Source: a virus. Taken from it: a stretch of DNA of 63,990 bases. The DNA lies in IMG/VR virus record IMGVR_UViG_3300042479_000819, positions 1 to 63,990 of that record. One strand, written 5' to 3'. Shown piece after piece: positions 19,194 to 29,899 of this stretch (positions are counted from its first letter, which is position 1; every line of letters begins with the position of its first letter). The position numbers were made by a program, and so were the translations under genes. The notes under the pieces were generated by a model. It was not told the origin of the DNA. It saw only the letters and a program-made list of their open reading frames with translations, and searched no databases.

Positions 19194-21026
19194 ATGGCAG
19201 ATAGACAAATTTCATATGGCGTTAGAGATTTTCAAGGAATAAGAGCAGAATTATTAAATTATGTTAAAACTTATTATCCTGATTTAATAAATGATTTTAA
19301 TGATGCATCAATATTTTCAGTATTTCTTGATTTAAATGCTGCGGTTGCTGATAATTTACATTATCATATTGATAGAAGTTTACAAGAAACTGTTTTACAA
19401 TATGCACAACAGAAATCATCAATATATAATATAGCAAGAACATATGGATTAAAATTGCCTGGGCAAAGGCCATCTTTAACTTTGTGTGATTTTTCCATAA
19501 CTGTTCCGGTATCAAGTGATAAGCCAGATGGAAAGTTTGCTGGTCTTCTTCAAAGAGGGGCGCAAGTTTTGGGTAATGGAGTTATATTTGAAACAATTAA
19601 TGATATTGATTTTTCATCTGACTATGATGCACAAGGTAATAAGAATAGAACGGTTATACCAAATTCATTAAATAGTAATATAATTAACTATACGTTAACA
19701 AAAAGAGAACCTGTAATTAATGGTGTGACAAAAGTATTTAAAAGGGTTATTACCTCATCTGATGTTAGACCATTTTTTGAATTGTTTTTACCAGAGAAGA
19801 ATGTTTTGGGTATTACTAGTGTGATAACAAGAGATGGGCAAATTGGAACAGTCCCCCCAAATTCAGAATTTATTGGTGATACTAATAAATGGTATGAAGT
19901 AGATTCATTGGCAGAAGATAGGGTATTTATTGTTGATACAACAAAAAACACGGGATCCTCCCCTATTAAAGTTGGTAAATATATTCAAACAGAAAATAGA
20001 TTTGTATCAGAATTTACTCCAGAAGGATATAAAAAAATTACATTTGGTAATGGGGTTAATACAGCATTGGAACAATTGAATCAATTTACAACAACAGGGC
20101 AATTTCCAACATTGCAGAATTATTTAAATAATTTTTCATTAGGAAGAACATTAAAGCCAAATACAACTTTATTTATTCAATATAGAGTTGGGGGTGGGTT
20201 AAATACAAATTTGGGGCCAAACACCATTAATCAAGTTGGTGTTAATACATTTTCTATTACTAATGGTAGTCCATCACAACAATCAGCAGTCATTAATTCA
20301 TTGAGGGTTAACAATGCTTTCCCTGCAATTGGGGGTGCTGGTTTGCCAAGTGTTGAAGAGGTTAGAAATTTTGTTTCATTTAATTTTGCGGCACAAAAAC
20401 GTGCGGTAACAATAAGAGACTATGAATCAATCATAAGAAATATGCCCCCACAATTTGGTGCACCAGCAAAGGTTTCAGTTCAAGAAGTTGATAATAAAAT
20501 CCAAATTCTTGTTTTGTCATATGATAATAATGGGAAATTGATTAGTGATAATTCAAGATTTTTAACAGATAACATTGCCAATTATGTTTCAAATTATAGG
20601 ATGATTAATGACTATGTTGTTGTTTCATCAGCAAAGATACTTGATGTTAGTATTGATGCCAATATCATAGTTGTTCAAGGGTTTGACACCAAAAGCATTG
20701 TTGAATCTGTCATATCTACCATTAACACCTATTTCTCACCACAGAATATGCAATTGGGTAAAGATATTAATTTATCTGAATTAAAAGGTAATATTCAAAA
20801 ATTGACAGGGGTTGTGACAATTTCAAATCTTACAATTAAAAATGAGATTGGGGGTGATTATTCTGGGGATTTTGCAACAACAAGATTGGTTCCTGGGGCA
20901 TCAAGAGTGATGGTTCCAACTGATGAGATAATTTTTGCTCAACCATCAGAAATATATCACATTAGATATCCAGAGAGAGATATAAGGATTAGTGTTAAAA
21001 CAAACTCAGGAGTTACAATAGGATAA
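19194..21026 (+). CDS. 6: Baseplate wedge protein, gp6/J-like
   Basis: The core wedge protein that forms the inner iris of T4-like baseplates. The N-terminus (FQGIRAELLNYVKTYYPDLI, then FSVFLDLNAAVADNLHYHID) is characteristic of gp6 and J proteins. The C-terminal half contains the J-type segment FNFAAQKRAVTIRDYESIIR near residues 395-415, followed by repeated beta-alpha units. Length (610) is close to T4 gp6. It is directly coupled to the gp25-like gene. Confidence 0.88.
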   Translation: MADRQISYGVRDFQGIRAELLNYVKTYYPDLINDFNDASIFSVFLDLNAAVADNLHYHIDRSLQETVLQYAQQKSSIYNIARTYGLKLPGQRPSLTLCDFSITVPVSSDKPDGKFAGLLQRGAQVLGNGVIFETINDIDFSSDYDAQGNKNRTVIPNSLNSNIINYTLTKREPVINGVTKVFKRVITSSDVRPFFELFLPEKNVLGITSVITRDGQIGTVPPNSEFIGDTNKWYEVDSLAEDRVFIVDTTKNTGSSPIKVGKYIQTENRFVSEFTPEGYKKITFGNGVNTALEQLNQFTTTGQFPTLQNYLNNFSLGRTLKPNTTLFIQYRVGGGLNTNLGPNTINQVGVNTFSITNGSPSQQSAVINSLRVNNAFPAIGGAGLPSVEEVRNFVSFNFAAQKRAVTIRDYESIIRNMPPQFGAPAKVSVQEVDNKIQILVLSYDNNGKLISDNSRFLTDNIANYVSNYRMINDYVVVSSAKILDVSIDANIIVVQGFDTKSIVESVISTINTYFSPQNMQLGKDINLSELKGNIQKLTGVVTISNLTIKNEIGGDYSGDFATTRLVPGASRVMVPTDEIIFAQPSEIYHIRYPERDIRISVKTNSGVTIG

Positions 21027-21071
21027 TTCATTTATTTTACGTGTTTAGTCTTTATATTATATACAATAAAA

Positions 21072-21079
21072 TATTTACT
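21072..21079 (+). promoter_or_regulatory. Weak TATTTA-type element
   Basis: TATTTACT ends 14 bases before the ATG at 21094. It matches six of eight positions of the TATTTATA element at the same spacing, so it is only a weak candidate. Confidence 0.25.
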
Positions 21080-21093
21080 TAAAAAAAGGCTTG

Positions 21094-24000
21094 ATGCAAA
21101 ATACATATAGAATAAAAACCAATATTGGACAAGATAATTTTGTTAATTTTCAGTTAGACCAAAATATTGAATTTCTTGAAATTTTATCATTTAAAGTTAG
21201 ACAATCTGATATCTATACATTGGATTGTGCCAATTATGGGGTTGTTGCAGGTAGGATTACAGCAAATAATGGTTTTGGATTGGCAAATGCTAGGGTATCA
21301 GTATTTATTCCACTATCAACAGAGGATGAAGATAATGCATTAATCAACTCAATTTACCCATATAAATCTATTGGTGATAAAAATGAGGAGGGATATAGAT
21401 ATAATTTATTACCATATGAACCATCTTATGAAGGTCATGTTGCCACAGGTAATTTTCCATCATTGAATGATGTTTTGGCAAAAAACCAATATATTGAAGT
21501 TTATGAGAAATATTATAAATTCACTGTAAAGACAAATGATAGTGGTGATTATATGATATTTGGAGTTCCAATTGGGGGACATACAGTTTTTATGGATTTG
21601 GATTTATCTGACATTGGGGCATTTTCATTAACTCCCCAAGATTTGATAAGGATGGGCAGAGCAGCAGAGGGTCAATTTAAGGGAAATTCATTTCAAGCAT
21701 CAACAGATTTGGAATCATTGCCACAAATTGTTTCATTATCTAAAGGGATAGAAGTTTCACCATTCTGGGGGGATCCAGAAACTTGTGATTCAACAATTAA
21801 TAGAGTTGATTTTGATTTAAGAACAGATGCTAGTATTGATATTCAACCAACATCAATCTTTATTGGGTCAATATTTGGAACAAATAACATAGATAGCGTT
21901 AAACTTAATTGTGGGGTTAAAGAATCTTTGGGGAATTTATGTTTGCTTGAAACTGGTCCAGGACTAATTCAATCAATTAGACAAACAAAAAGTATTGATT
22001 CAGATGGTTTGCCCATTCTTGAATTTTATGAATTGGATAATGGGGGTAGAGTTATTGATGGGGATGGTACTTGGGTTGTTGAAATGCCAATGAATTTGGA
22101 TTATATCATAACTGATGAGAATGGAAATTTGCAAATAACAGAAGATGAAACAATAGGTATTCCAACAAGGGGAAAATATAGATTTAACATAAAATGGGAA
22201 GATTCTATTAGTTTAACAAACACAACAAGAAAAGCCAATTTTTTGGTGCCAAATATTAAAGAATATGGGTGGACAGAAGGGGGTGGTAATCCATCAAGTT
22301 CTGGGAGTAATGATGAAGCCAAAAAGGCACAAAGTGGTTCATATTATTTTGGACTTGATTGGAAAAAATATACAAACAAGATTGCTGCAATTAATTGTGA
22401 AGATACATTTTATGAATTTGAATATAATAAAGTATATACTGTTTCTGGATTGGTTGATCAATATCAGGGTGGGACAAATAAAGGCAAATTTATTGGAATT
22501 AAAGAAATTGGGGATAGAAGTTGTGAGCAAGTAATAAATAAATACCCAGTTAATGATGGTGTGAAAAACTTTGATTTGTTTTATTACTTATTTTCAATAA
22601 TATTGCAAATTATTCAGTTTATTAATATTCCATTAATATTTGGATATCATTTGATTTCTTTTTTGTGGAATTTTATGGCTGTAATATTATTACCAGCAAT
22701 AATTGTACTTTTGGGTTTTTTCATTAAAAATTATATATCTAATGTAATTAAAAATTATGCAATATCTGTTGCTTTATTTTCAGCAGGGATTATACCAACA
22801 TTACCAACATTTGCATCATTTTTATTATTCCAAATTAGTAAAGATTTATTACTATTAGGCCCAATTTTATTTTTACTTGTTTATTTGACAATTAATTTTA
22901 AAAAAATAGTTAAGAAAAAATTAAAATTAATTCATTTGCCAAATATAACTTACCCAAATTGTGAGTTTTGCATTTGTGATATGGAAGAAGTTGATGTTGA
23001 TTTAGGTAGTGGAATACAAAACAATGGAGTATTATCTCAGGTATCCAATTATACATTATATTATGATAAGTTATCACAAAATTTTGATTGGAAATTAATG
23101 GGTAATATTATTGAGAATAATACTAGTGATAATATAAATTATAAAGATAGTTTTAATTATGAAGATGATAAGCCATTATTATTATTTACTATTGCTCAAT
23201 CAATTGGGGGTAGGACAGACAACTCATCTGGAATAAATCCTAAAAAAATTGGTGAGACAGATATTAAAATGCCTAGGTCAGATGAATTTCAATTAATACA
23301 AATTGATAAAAAAATTAGTATATATAGTGAAACATTGCCTATTGGTGAAAGAATTAATTATTTTAATTTAAGGGAGAATTATTTTTATGAAAAAAATAAG
23401 GTTAAAGTTACTTTTGCTAATGATATTATTGAAAATAGAAATAAATTTCATTATGACAATGTAATTGTTTTATTATCTGAAGCCTATTTTGATTCTGGGG
23501 ATATATTAAGTTTTGTTAATAATTCATTATCAAAAGATCCTAATTTTTTGGTCACCGGAACAACAATTGAAGGTGAGATTATATATGGAGTTAATGGAAC
23601 AACTAAAATAACAAATACAAATAACATTATAAATGTTAAATATGCAAATACTCAAGATACAGAAGGTAGTCAAACATATAAATTACCATTTATAACAGGA
23701 GCAACAAGCACATCGTATTATGCTTCGGATATTGAGTATTTCCAAGTTATTACTGGTATAACATATTCAGATTATATAAAATTATCAGATACAAATACTA
23801 AAGGTTATTTACCTAGTGTTTTAACTTCACCTGCTGTACTTAGAGTTAAAATTGGTGGTCAAGGTACACCCGGGGATGAGTTGGTGGTAGATAACCCAAT
23901 CCAATATTTCAATGGTATTGAAAATCAATATGTTTTAATATTACAAAGAGGAGTTGATCCATATTCTCCAGAATATGATAATAAGTATGATTTGAGTAAA

Positions 24001-26196
24001 ATATTTGGATATGAATTTGGCAATATAATTATAAATAGTGCTACCAAATTAAATATACCAATTCAAAAGTTGAATGAATATGCTGGCAATATTAGGCTTT
24101 TAGGTAAAGGAGGTAACTCATCAGACTTTATAACAACACAAACATTAACAAATCAAGAAGATATTTTCTTTGAATCTTACAGTTTTCAACCAGGAATTGA
24201 ATTTAGACCATATGAATCAGATTCTGTTTCATATTATTCTGGTATATTTGGTCGTAATTCACCAATAACTAAACCTTTTATTATTAAATTAGGCCTTATT
24301 CCTACATTAATTAAGTATATAAAAAATTGGGTAAGTGCTGAACCTATTGATTCTGATAATAATTTTTTTATTGTCAATAGTGAACGTGCGGGGAGGGAAA
24401 AGGATTATCCAAAGAAGACCCCTATCCAATGGATTGATTCAAAATATAGCAATTCAAAATTGGATTTTAATGGTGGTACATATATGGTTGGTAAAGGTGA
24501 TGTTGTGGCAAATAATAAATATGATATTAATCCATTTGAATTTGATAATTTCATGTTATACTATTCATATAGTTCGCATTTAGAATTAAAGAATAGAAAG
24601 TTATCTCATTCTAATAGTAACAAAATTATTTTAAGAACAGATAGGCTACCAACATCAGATGGTTTAGATGGTAAAAATTGGTATAGTAATGGGGTTGGTA
24701 TATTACAACAAAATAACTCTTTTACAATATATAAATATCCTAAAAAATCAACAGGAGAAAATTCACCCTTATATATTAATGCTGGTTTTGATGCTGATAT
24801 TTTGGCAAATGATTTAGAGGGGCTACCAGGGTATGCAAGTGTAAATACATCATTTAATTCTTGTAAAGATTTAGTTCCCCTATCTTGTTATGAAAATAAA
24901 AATGATTCAGAAACATTATCTATAACTGAAAAATGTAAGTCAACTAAAAGACAATCTATATATATTAAGGATGGTTGTTACCAATTAGTTAGACGACCTA
25001 TACTTGATTTATTGCCAGACATTGATGCATTCCGTGAATGGGCTTTTAGGTTTAAATTAAATTATGGTTTATGTAGAGGTATTGTATCAGAAACATTTGT
25101 TAATAACTGGGTTAATGGATCTTTGTTTATGCCATCATTTAAATCAAACACTATTGGTGCATATAGAAATAATCCACAATATTGCAAGGATATTGTTTAT
25201 TATGATAATACAACTTCAAACTTTTATTATAGAAGTTCCCCTTATTATAGTGGAACAACTATGGGGCAATTTGTTGGCAACCAGAATAATTATATTGCAA
25301 ACAAGTTAAATTATTATAATTTAATGTATCCAACAACCATAATTAATTTGGGTATTAAAAATAAGTTATTAATTGGGTCAAGGGGATTTGATACTTATGG
25401 ATATATGGTAAATCAAATAAATTATACAAGTTATTCAGATAATTCTGATTTAATTAACATGTTTGTTATGAGTAGGGTTTTGGATTCTAGTATATTGAAA
25501 AATCTTAATAAGAATACTAATATAACAATAAATTCATTTTTTAGTAGAAATGGTAAAAAGGTAGATGGTGATTTGGCACAATTAATGTCTATTAATTCAG
25601 AATTTGGCGTTGTGAAGTTTTCATCAGAATTTTATTCTTTCACCAATAATAATTCACCATCTTTAATTTTTAGAGAAAAGGGTAGAAATTATATGGGGGT
25701 ATTTTATTCATCATTGCAAGATGATTTAACCTATAAAGATTATATATCACCTGGTAGGATTGGTTTTAGAGATAGTATTACAAATTCATTAATCCCAAGA
25801 TATTTTGATATTAGATCACAAGAGGTTCCATTTTATTCTTGGGAATTGGCAGAAAATTCTAATAGCATTTTTGGAACAGACAAGAATAATTGGGGAACAC
25901 AAAAAGTTGATATTGTTGCAAAAAAGTATCAATCTCTTGAAAGAATTAAACCCAGAAATAATGATACAGCAAAGTTTAGTGAATATGATAGCACAGATTA
26001 TTTTGTTTCAGACAATTCAGATATAGCATATAATTCACATAGGGGTTATATATATTCTGATATAAATGGTAAATATAATAAAACTAAACAAGAAAATACA
26101 AAATTTGTTGTTGGTGCACCATTTCATTTTTATTTTGGAATAAAGAAAGGATTTTCATCTTTGGATAAATTTAAAACAAAATATTTGAATGAATAA
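21094..26196 (+). CDS. Large wedge-associated structural protein with hydrophobic multi-pass segment
   Basis: A 1700-residue protein following gene 6, where T4 has gene 7. I chose the ATG at 21094; a TTG one codon upstream is less likely. Residues about 45-155 form a carboxypeptidase-regulatory-like beta domain (VVAGRITANNGFGLANARV ... GDYMIFGVPIGGHTVFMDL). Residues about 490-605 are strongly hydrophobic and could form about four membrane helices (for example FMAVILLPAIIVLLGFFI and LLLLGPILFLLVYLTI), followed by a Lys-rich stretch and a Cys motif CEFCIC. The rest is Asn/Tyr-rich. Membrane segments are unexpected in a wedge protein. The gp7-like role is from position only. Confidence 0.6.
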   Translation: MQNTYRIKTNIGQDNFVNFQLDQNIEFLEILSFKVRQSDIYTLDCANYGVVAGRITANNGFGLANARVSVFIPLSTEDEDNALINSIYPYKSIGDKNEEGYRYNLLPYEPSYEGHVATGNFPSLNDVLAKNQYIEVYEKYYKFTVKTNDSGDYMIFGVPIGGHTVFMDLDLSDIGAFSLTPQDLIRMGRAAEGQFKGNSFQASTDLESLPQIVSLSKGIEVSPFWGDPETCDSTINRVDFDLRTDASIDIQPTSIFIGSIFGTNNIDSVKLNCGVKESLGNLCLLETGPGLIQSIRQTKSIDSDGLPILEFYELDNGGRVIDGDGTWVVEMPMNLDYIITDENGNLQITEDETIGIPTRGKYRFNIKWEDSISLTNTTRKANFLVPNIKEYGWTEGGGNPSSSGSNDEAKKAQSGSYYFGLDWKKYTNKIAAINCEDTFYEFEYNKVYTVSGLVDQYQGGTNKGKFIGIKEIGDRSCEQVINKYPVNDGVKNFDLFYYLFSIILQIIQFINIPLIFGYHLISFLWNFMAVILLPAIIVLLGFFIKNYISNVIKNYAISVALFSAGIIPTLPTFASFLLFQISKDLLLLGPILFLLVYLTINFKKIVKKKLKLIHLPNITYPNCEFCICDMEEVDVDLGSGIQNNGVLSQVSNYTLYYDKLSQNFDWKLMGNIIENNTSDNINYKDSFNYEDDKPLLLFTIAQSIGGRTDNSSGINPKKIGETDIKMPRSDEFQLIQIDKKISIYSETLPIGERINYFNLRENYFYEKNKVKVTFANDIIENRNKFHYDNVIVLLSEAYFDSGDILSFVNNSLSKDPNFLVTGTTIEGEIIYGVNGTTKITNTNNIINVKYANTQDTEGSQTYKLPFITGATSTSYYASDIEYFQVITGITYSDYIKLSDTNTKGYLPSVLTSPAVLRVKIGGQGTPGDELVVDNPIQYFNGIENQYVLILQRGVDPYSPEYDNKYDLSKIFGYEFGNIIINSATKLNIPIQKLNEYAGNIRLLGKGGNSSDFITTQTLTNQEDIFFESYSFQPGIEFRPYESDSVSYYSGIFGRNSPITKPFIIKLGLIPTLIKYIKNWVSAEPIDSDNNFFIVNSERAGREKDYPKKTPIQWIDSKYSNSKLDFNGGTYMVGKGDVVANNKYDINPFEFDNFMLYYSYSSHLELKNRKLSHSNSNKIILRTDRLPTSDGLDGKNWYSNGVGILQQNNSFTIYKYPKKSTGENSPLYINAGFDADILANDLEGLPGYASVNTSFNSCKDLVPLSCYENKNDSETLSITEKCKSTKRQSIYIKDGCYQLVRRPILDLLPDIDAFREWAFRFKLNYGLCRGIVSETFVNNWVNGSLFMPSFKSNTIGAYRNNPQYCKDIVYYDNTTSNFYYRSSPYYSGTTMGQFVGNQNNYIANKLNYYNLMYPTTIINLGIKNKLLIGSRGFDTYGYMVNQINYTSYSDNSDLINMFVMSRVLDSSILKNLNKNTNITINSFFSRNGKKVDGDLAQLMSINSEFGVVKFSSEFYSFTNNNSPSLIFREKGRNYMGVFYSSLQDDLTYKDYISPGRIGFRDSITNSLIPRYFDIRSQEVPFYSWELAENSNSIFGTDKNNWGTQKVDIVAKKYQSLERIKPRNNDTAKFSEYDSTDYFVSDNSDIAYNSHRGYIYSDINGKYNKTKQENTKFVVGAPFHFYFGIKKGFSSLDKFKTKYLNE

Positions 26197-27850
26197 CTAT
26201 ATTATAGTACCAAGCATTTATAGAAATAAGATTGGGGATGAAATTGATTCACAAATATCAGTTGACCTTGTTAATTCATCCAAAGAATTAATTGAATTTG
26301 ATAGAAGTGTTAACATAGATTTAAAGGAATTGTATGAGAAGGAGAAGAGTGCATCATTTAAGATACGACCAGTTTATAACATAAGTTATTTATATAATAA
26401 TATATATTCTGGAACAACAACAACCAAATATGAAGATGAATTAATTTATCCATTAAAATCTTCATTAATCATTCAATCTAAAAATGTTAGAAAGGGGTTA
26501 TTACAATCTTATGAGTTTGATTTTTTTAGACCAAAAACAACAACTGCTTTTGGTTTTGAAAGCATTAGTGCATTTACATATAATTGGAATTATTATTTAA
26601 CTTATCCATCTTCTGAAGATAATAAAAAGATATTAAATATTGGTTTTAAGGGAAAAGATTTTGAATGGGTTGCTGGTGATGGCATTCCATTTGTTTCTGA
26701 AAATATAACAATTAATGGTTTTAATGTGACAAAAATTATTTGTGGATTAAATCATAATTTGAATTTAGGGGAGAGTGTGATGATTAAAATTGGTAATAAT
26801 GAATCTTTGCATAATATATTATCATTTGGTGATGGTTCTTTTAATTCTGAAAAGACTATAATTAACATCATTAACATTAATGATAAAATAAAAGGAAATG
26901 TATATGGAACATTAAGGCGTGTTACAAATAGTGCCAATAGCGGTGAAACCATTTCAAAATATTATATTAGAAAACACAAAGTTATAAAAGGGGGTGATAG
27001 AGTTGTTGCCACAAAAGCAGGATTTCAATCTGGTATTTATGATGGGATAGAAACATTAAGTTATGATGATAATAATAATAAATTCCCAACAAAAAGAATA
27101 GGTTCAAATAAATCATATAATTTTACCATACAGGATGAAATTGATATTGAAGGAATTGTTGATAATAGAAACAGACCTTTAACTGAATTATATTTAACAA
27201 TTTTATTTAAAGGGTATTCTGGGTTTTTTGCATCAAAAAATAAACCAATGAAACAAGGCTGGGATTTTAATAGAAGTGAGTCAGTTAGTGATTGGTGGGA
27301 TGATAGCAACACATTATCCAATAGCAATATTATGGCAATATCATATTCAGATGACGCAAAATCAAATTTTTATTATTACAATCCCCCCAATGAATTTGAT
27401 GGTGATTTTTGTGAATATAATGAATATAATCAAGAGGAGATTGTTATTTCAGATTTTTATTATAAAATAAAACATAATGAAAGTGTTTTTAGGGTTGCTG
27501 GTTATGATAATAATAAGTCAGGATATTATTATAAGCCACATAATAGAATGACATTAAAGGTATTTTCAAATTATGTTGAATCAGTTGGTTTAACATCAAA
27601 AGATAACATCCCAAGCTATGCATTCTATTCAAAATTTGATGCCCAATTTAGGTGGAGAGATATTTATAGTGTTGGTTTTTTTGATGAGAATTCAAATGGG
27701 GTTAATTACCCATATGTTAATGATACATTTTATCCATTTTCAGATGTAATATTCAAATTAATACCAGATACTTCTGGGTATGATTTTAATTCATTATTAA
27801 ATGATGGGAGCGGTGTTGTTGTAAAACCTATTATTGATGAGTGTGAATAA
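26189..27850 (+). CDS. Tail/baseplate structural protein of unknown type (553 aa)
   Basis: The protein begins [20 protein letters not shown] and overlaps the preceding structural gene by eight bases. It is beta-rich, Asn-, Tyr- and Ser-rich, with no recognised domain; aromatic patches such as [18 protein letters not shown] occur near the C-terminus. Its position after the wedge genes would fit a T4 gp8-type wedge role, but no motif supports this. It ends within the first codons of the next gene, so expression is coupled. Confidence 0.55.
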   Translation: MNNYIIVPSIYRNKIGDEIDSQISVDLVNSSKELIEFDRSVNIDLKELYEKEKSASFKIRPVYNISYLYNNIYSGTTTTKYEDELIYPLKSSLIIQSKNVRKGLLQSYEFDFFRPKTTTAFGFESISAFTYNWNYYLTYPSSEDNKKILNIGFKGKDFEWVAGDGIPFVSENITINGFNVTKIICGLNHNLNLGESVMIKIGNNESLHNILSFGDGSFNSEKTIINIININDKIKGNVYGTLRRVTNSANSGETISKYYIRKHKVIKGGDRVVATKAGFQSGIYDGIETLSYDDNNNKFPTKRIGSNKSYNFTIQDEIDIEGIVDNRNRPLTELYLTILFKGYSGFFASKNKPMKQGWDFNRSESVSDWWDDSNTLSNSNIMAISYSDDAKSNFYYYNPPNEFDGDFCEYNEYNQEEIVISDFYYKIKHNESVFRVAGYDNNKSGYYYKPHNRMTLKVFSNYVESVGLTSKDNIPSYAFYSKFDAQFRWRDIYSVGFFDENSNGVNYPYVNDTFYPFSDVIFKLIPDTSGYDFNSLLNDGSGVVVKPIIDECE

Positions 27851-28397
27851 ATATAAATTAAGATTACCAAATGTTAATGATTTAACCATAAGCATTCCTG
27901 TTAGTATTAATGTGGAAAATTTAGGTCAAGATGATGTTATTGAACAATATGAAGATACAATAATTAGCAATGCAATAAATGATAAGATAGATTACGAGAT
28001 AGTTAGATTTCAACATAAGGGATATTTTCCTCCAATTCCAGTGTCAGCATCGCCAACACCAACACCAACCCCAACACCAACCCCAACTATGACCTCTACT
28101 GTAACACCAACCAATACGACAACACCAACATATACACCAACACCATCAGTTACACCAACTATACAACCATCAGCATCTGCTACACCAACATTTACACCAA
28201 CCCCATCAATAACACCAACTATAACACCAACAACTTCAATAACACCATCAATAACACCAACCATAACACCAACAACTTCAATAACACCAACAAATACAAC
28301 AACTCCAACAATGACGCCAACACCATCAGCAACGGAATTAAGATATTATTCATCAAATAATCTAATAGTATTCAATCAAAATTGTAATTCAAATTAA
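27837..28397 (+). CDS. Tail protein with Thr-Pro repeat domain
   Basis: I chose the ATG at 27837, which overlaps the upstream gene by 14 bases; a TTG one codon earlier is less likely. Residues 1-68 form a small folded-looking domain. Residues about 70-166 are an almost uninterrupted Thr-Pro/Ser repeat ([16 protein letters not shown]), an extended linker or stalk rich in O-glycosylation-type residues. The protein ends with a short Cys-containing tail. The same Thr-Pro linkers occur in the genes at 37008, 37560 and 56230, suggesting one family of multi-domain surface proteins. Confidence 0.55.
   Translation: MSVNKYKLRLPNVNDLTISIPVSINVENLGQDDVIEQYEDTIISNAINDKIDYEIVRFQHKGYFPPIPVSASPTPTPTPTPTPTMTSTVTPTNTTTPTYTPTPSVTPTIQPSASATPTFTPTPSITPTITPTTSITPSITPTITPTTSITPTNTTTPTMTPTPSATELRYYSSNNLIVFNQNCNSN
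28045..28335 (+). repeat. CCAACA-type tract encoding Thr-Pro repeat
   Basis: Low-complexity DNA made mostly of A and C on the + strand, built from imperfect CCAACA and ACACCAACA units. It encodes the Thr-Pro linker and may be slippage-prone. Confidence 0.8.
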
Positions 28398-28398
28398 T

Positions 28399-29304
28399 AT
28401 GAGTGAATTTAACGTATATGCGCCAACACCTGGTAGTGGATGTTCAAGTTGGTTTAATCATGCAACTAGTGGTGATGCTTGTAATTCAATATTTTGCACA
28501 ACAATACCAACAACTTGTGTGGGGGATTGTGATAAGTTATATGTGACAAACCAAAGAACTCCACAGAGAATAGAGATTAATGATATTATTTACATTGGGA
28601 CAGATACTGGTTATGAGATATTACCTGAAGGTTGGTATGTTAGCAGTACAAAGGGTACGGTATTCAATATTAATTCAAGTGGTGTTTTGATAAGTGTCAA
28701 TACTTGTTCTGGTACAACTTATGTTACAGATTTGGATGGGAATTATTATGGTACAGCTACCATTGGAACACAAACTTGGTTTACAGAAAATTTAAGAACA
28801 ACAAGGTATAATAATGGTGCTGATATTCCAAATGTAACTAATAGTACAACTTGGAGTAATTTAACAATTGGTGCTTATTGTGCATATAATAATAATAATA
28901 TTGATAATTGTTTTGGGTATTTGTATAATTTTTATGCAACAACTAATCTATGTCCAACCGAGTATAGAGTTCCCACATTGGCTGACTATGCAACTTTATC
29001 CACATATCTGGGGGGTAATAGTATTTCAGGTGGGAAGATGAAAACAGAAGGAGTTGTATGGTGGGATAGCCCAAATGATGGGGCAACAAATACTAGTGGA
29101 TTTAGTGGTTATCCAGCAGGTAGAAGAGTGTATAATGGTAATTTTAATTTCTTTGGGGAAACGGGTACTTTTTGGACTAATACAACAACTGGATGTATTG
29201 TTAATTTTGCCAAAATAATTCAATTAAAATATAATAATAATAATTTGGATTTCCAATGTGATGATAAAAACAATGGGTATTCGGTTAGATGTATAAAAAA
29301 TTAA
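28399..29304 (+). CDS. Adhesin-like protein with C-terminal FISUMP domain
   Basis: The N-terminal 95 residues are Cys-rich. Residues about 100-301 match the FISUMP (Fibrobacter succinogenes major paralogous) domain pattern: DGNYYGTATIGTQTWFTENL, YNNGADIPNVTN, FGYLYNFYATTNLCP, YRVPTLADYATLSTYLGG, GGKMKTEG, then FWTNTT and a final YSVRCIKN. In Bacteroidota and Fibrobacter this domain occurs in surface and lipoproteins. No signal peptide is present here, in line with a virion protein. A second copy of the domain lies in the gene at 57888. Role as a receptor-binding tail protein is inferred from position. Confidence 0.75.
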   Translation: MSEFNVYAPTPGSGCSSWFNHATSGDACNSIFCTTIPTTCVGDCDKLYVTNQRTPQRIEINDIIYIGTDTGYEILPEGWYVSSTKGTVFNINSSGVLISVNTCSGTTYVTDLDGNYYGTATIGTQTWFTENLRTTRYNNGADIPNVTNSTTWSNLTIGAYCAYNNNNIDNCFGYLYNFYATTNLCPTEYRVPTLADYATLSTYLGGNSISGGKMKTEGVVWWDSPNDGATNTSGFSGYPAGRRVYNGNFNFFGETGTFWTNTTTGCIVNFAKIIQLKYNNNNLDFQCDDKNNGYSVRCIKN

Positions 29305-29308
29305 TATA

Positions 29309-29899
29309 ATGGCAACAGATTATAGTTTAAATATAAAATTTAATTTTTTACAAGGAATTGATATTACCAATAATATAAATTGGAAGACAACGTATTTGAC
29401 CCCAAATAATGGATATATTGAAAATGATGTAAGATTTAATACAAATAGTTTTAATAATTCATTTTTCAAATTAGATTATTATGACACCCCTTTTAGTAAA
29501 TCGCAAAAATTATATTTTACAACTATATTACAAGCCAGCAATGGAATTCAATCAAATAATTTAATAATTCCAGAGTATTATTTGGATCACGACATTAATA
29601 CAGAGGGTTTTTATATTTATTGGTTAAGGGATAAGACAATATTTAATCTTGATACTTTTTATGTTAGTGCAACATTTTTCAATGGTAAAACTGGAATGGT
29701 TAAAAGAATGTCAAATATTTGCCAAGGGGATTCAAATTTGAGTGATAGATATAATTTAAATGAAGTTTTTGATTTTCATTATAAATTAAAATTGGATTAT
29801 GATAATAAGACATATGAATATTTTGATATTAAAAAAGATAATAGGATTGGTATTTCTGGATCACCAATTTTATGGTATGAATATATAAGCAGAAAATGA
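29309..29899 (+). CDS. Unknown beta-rich tail protein (196 aa)
   Basis: It begins MATDYSLNIKFNFLQGIDIT; Asn/Tyr-rich, with strand-like periodicity and no recognised domain. It is followed by an ATGA overlap with the PKD-domain gene, so the two are coupled. A tail or adhesin component by context only. Confidence 0.5.
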   Translation: MATDYSLNIKFNFLQGIDITNNINWKTTYLTPNNGYIENDVRFNTNSFNNSFFKLDYYDTPFSKSQKLYFTTILQASNGIQSNNLIIPEYYLDHDINTEGFYIYWLRDKTIFNLDTFYVSATFFNGKTGMVKRMSNICQGDSNLSDRYNLNEVFDFHYKLKLDYDNKTYEYFDIKKDNRIGISGSPILWYEYISRK

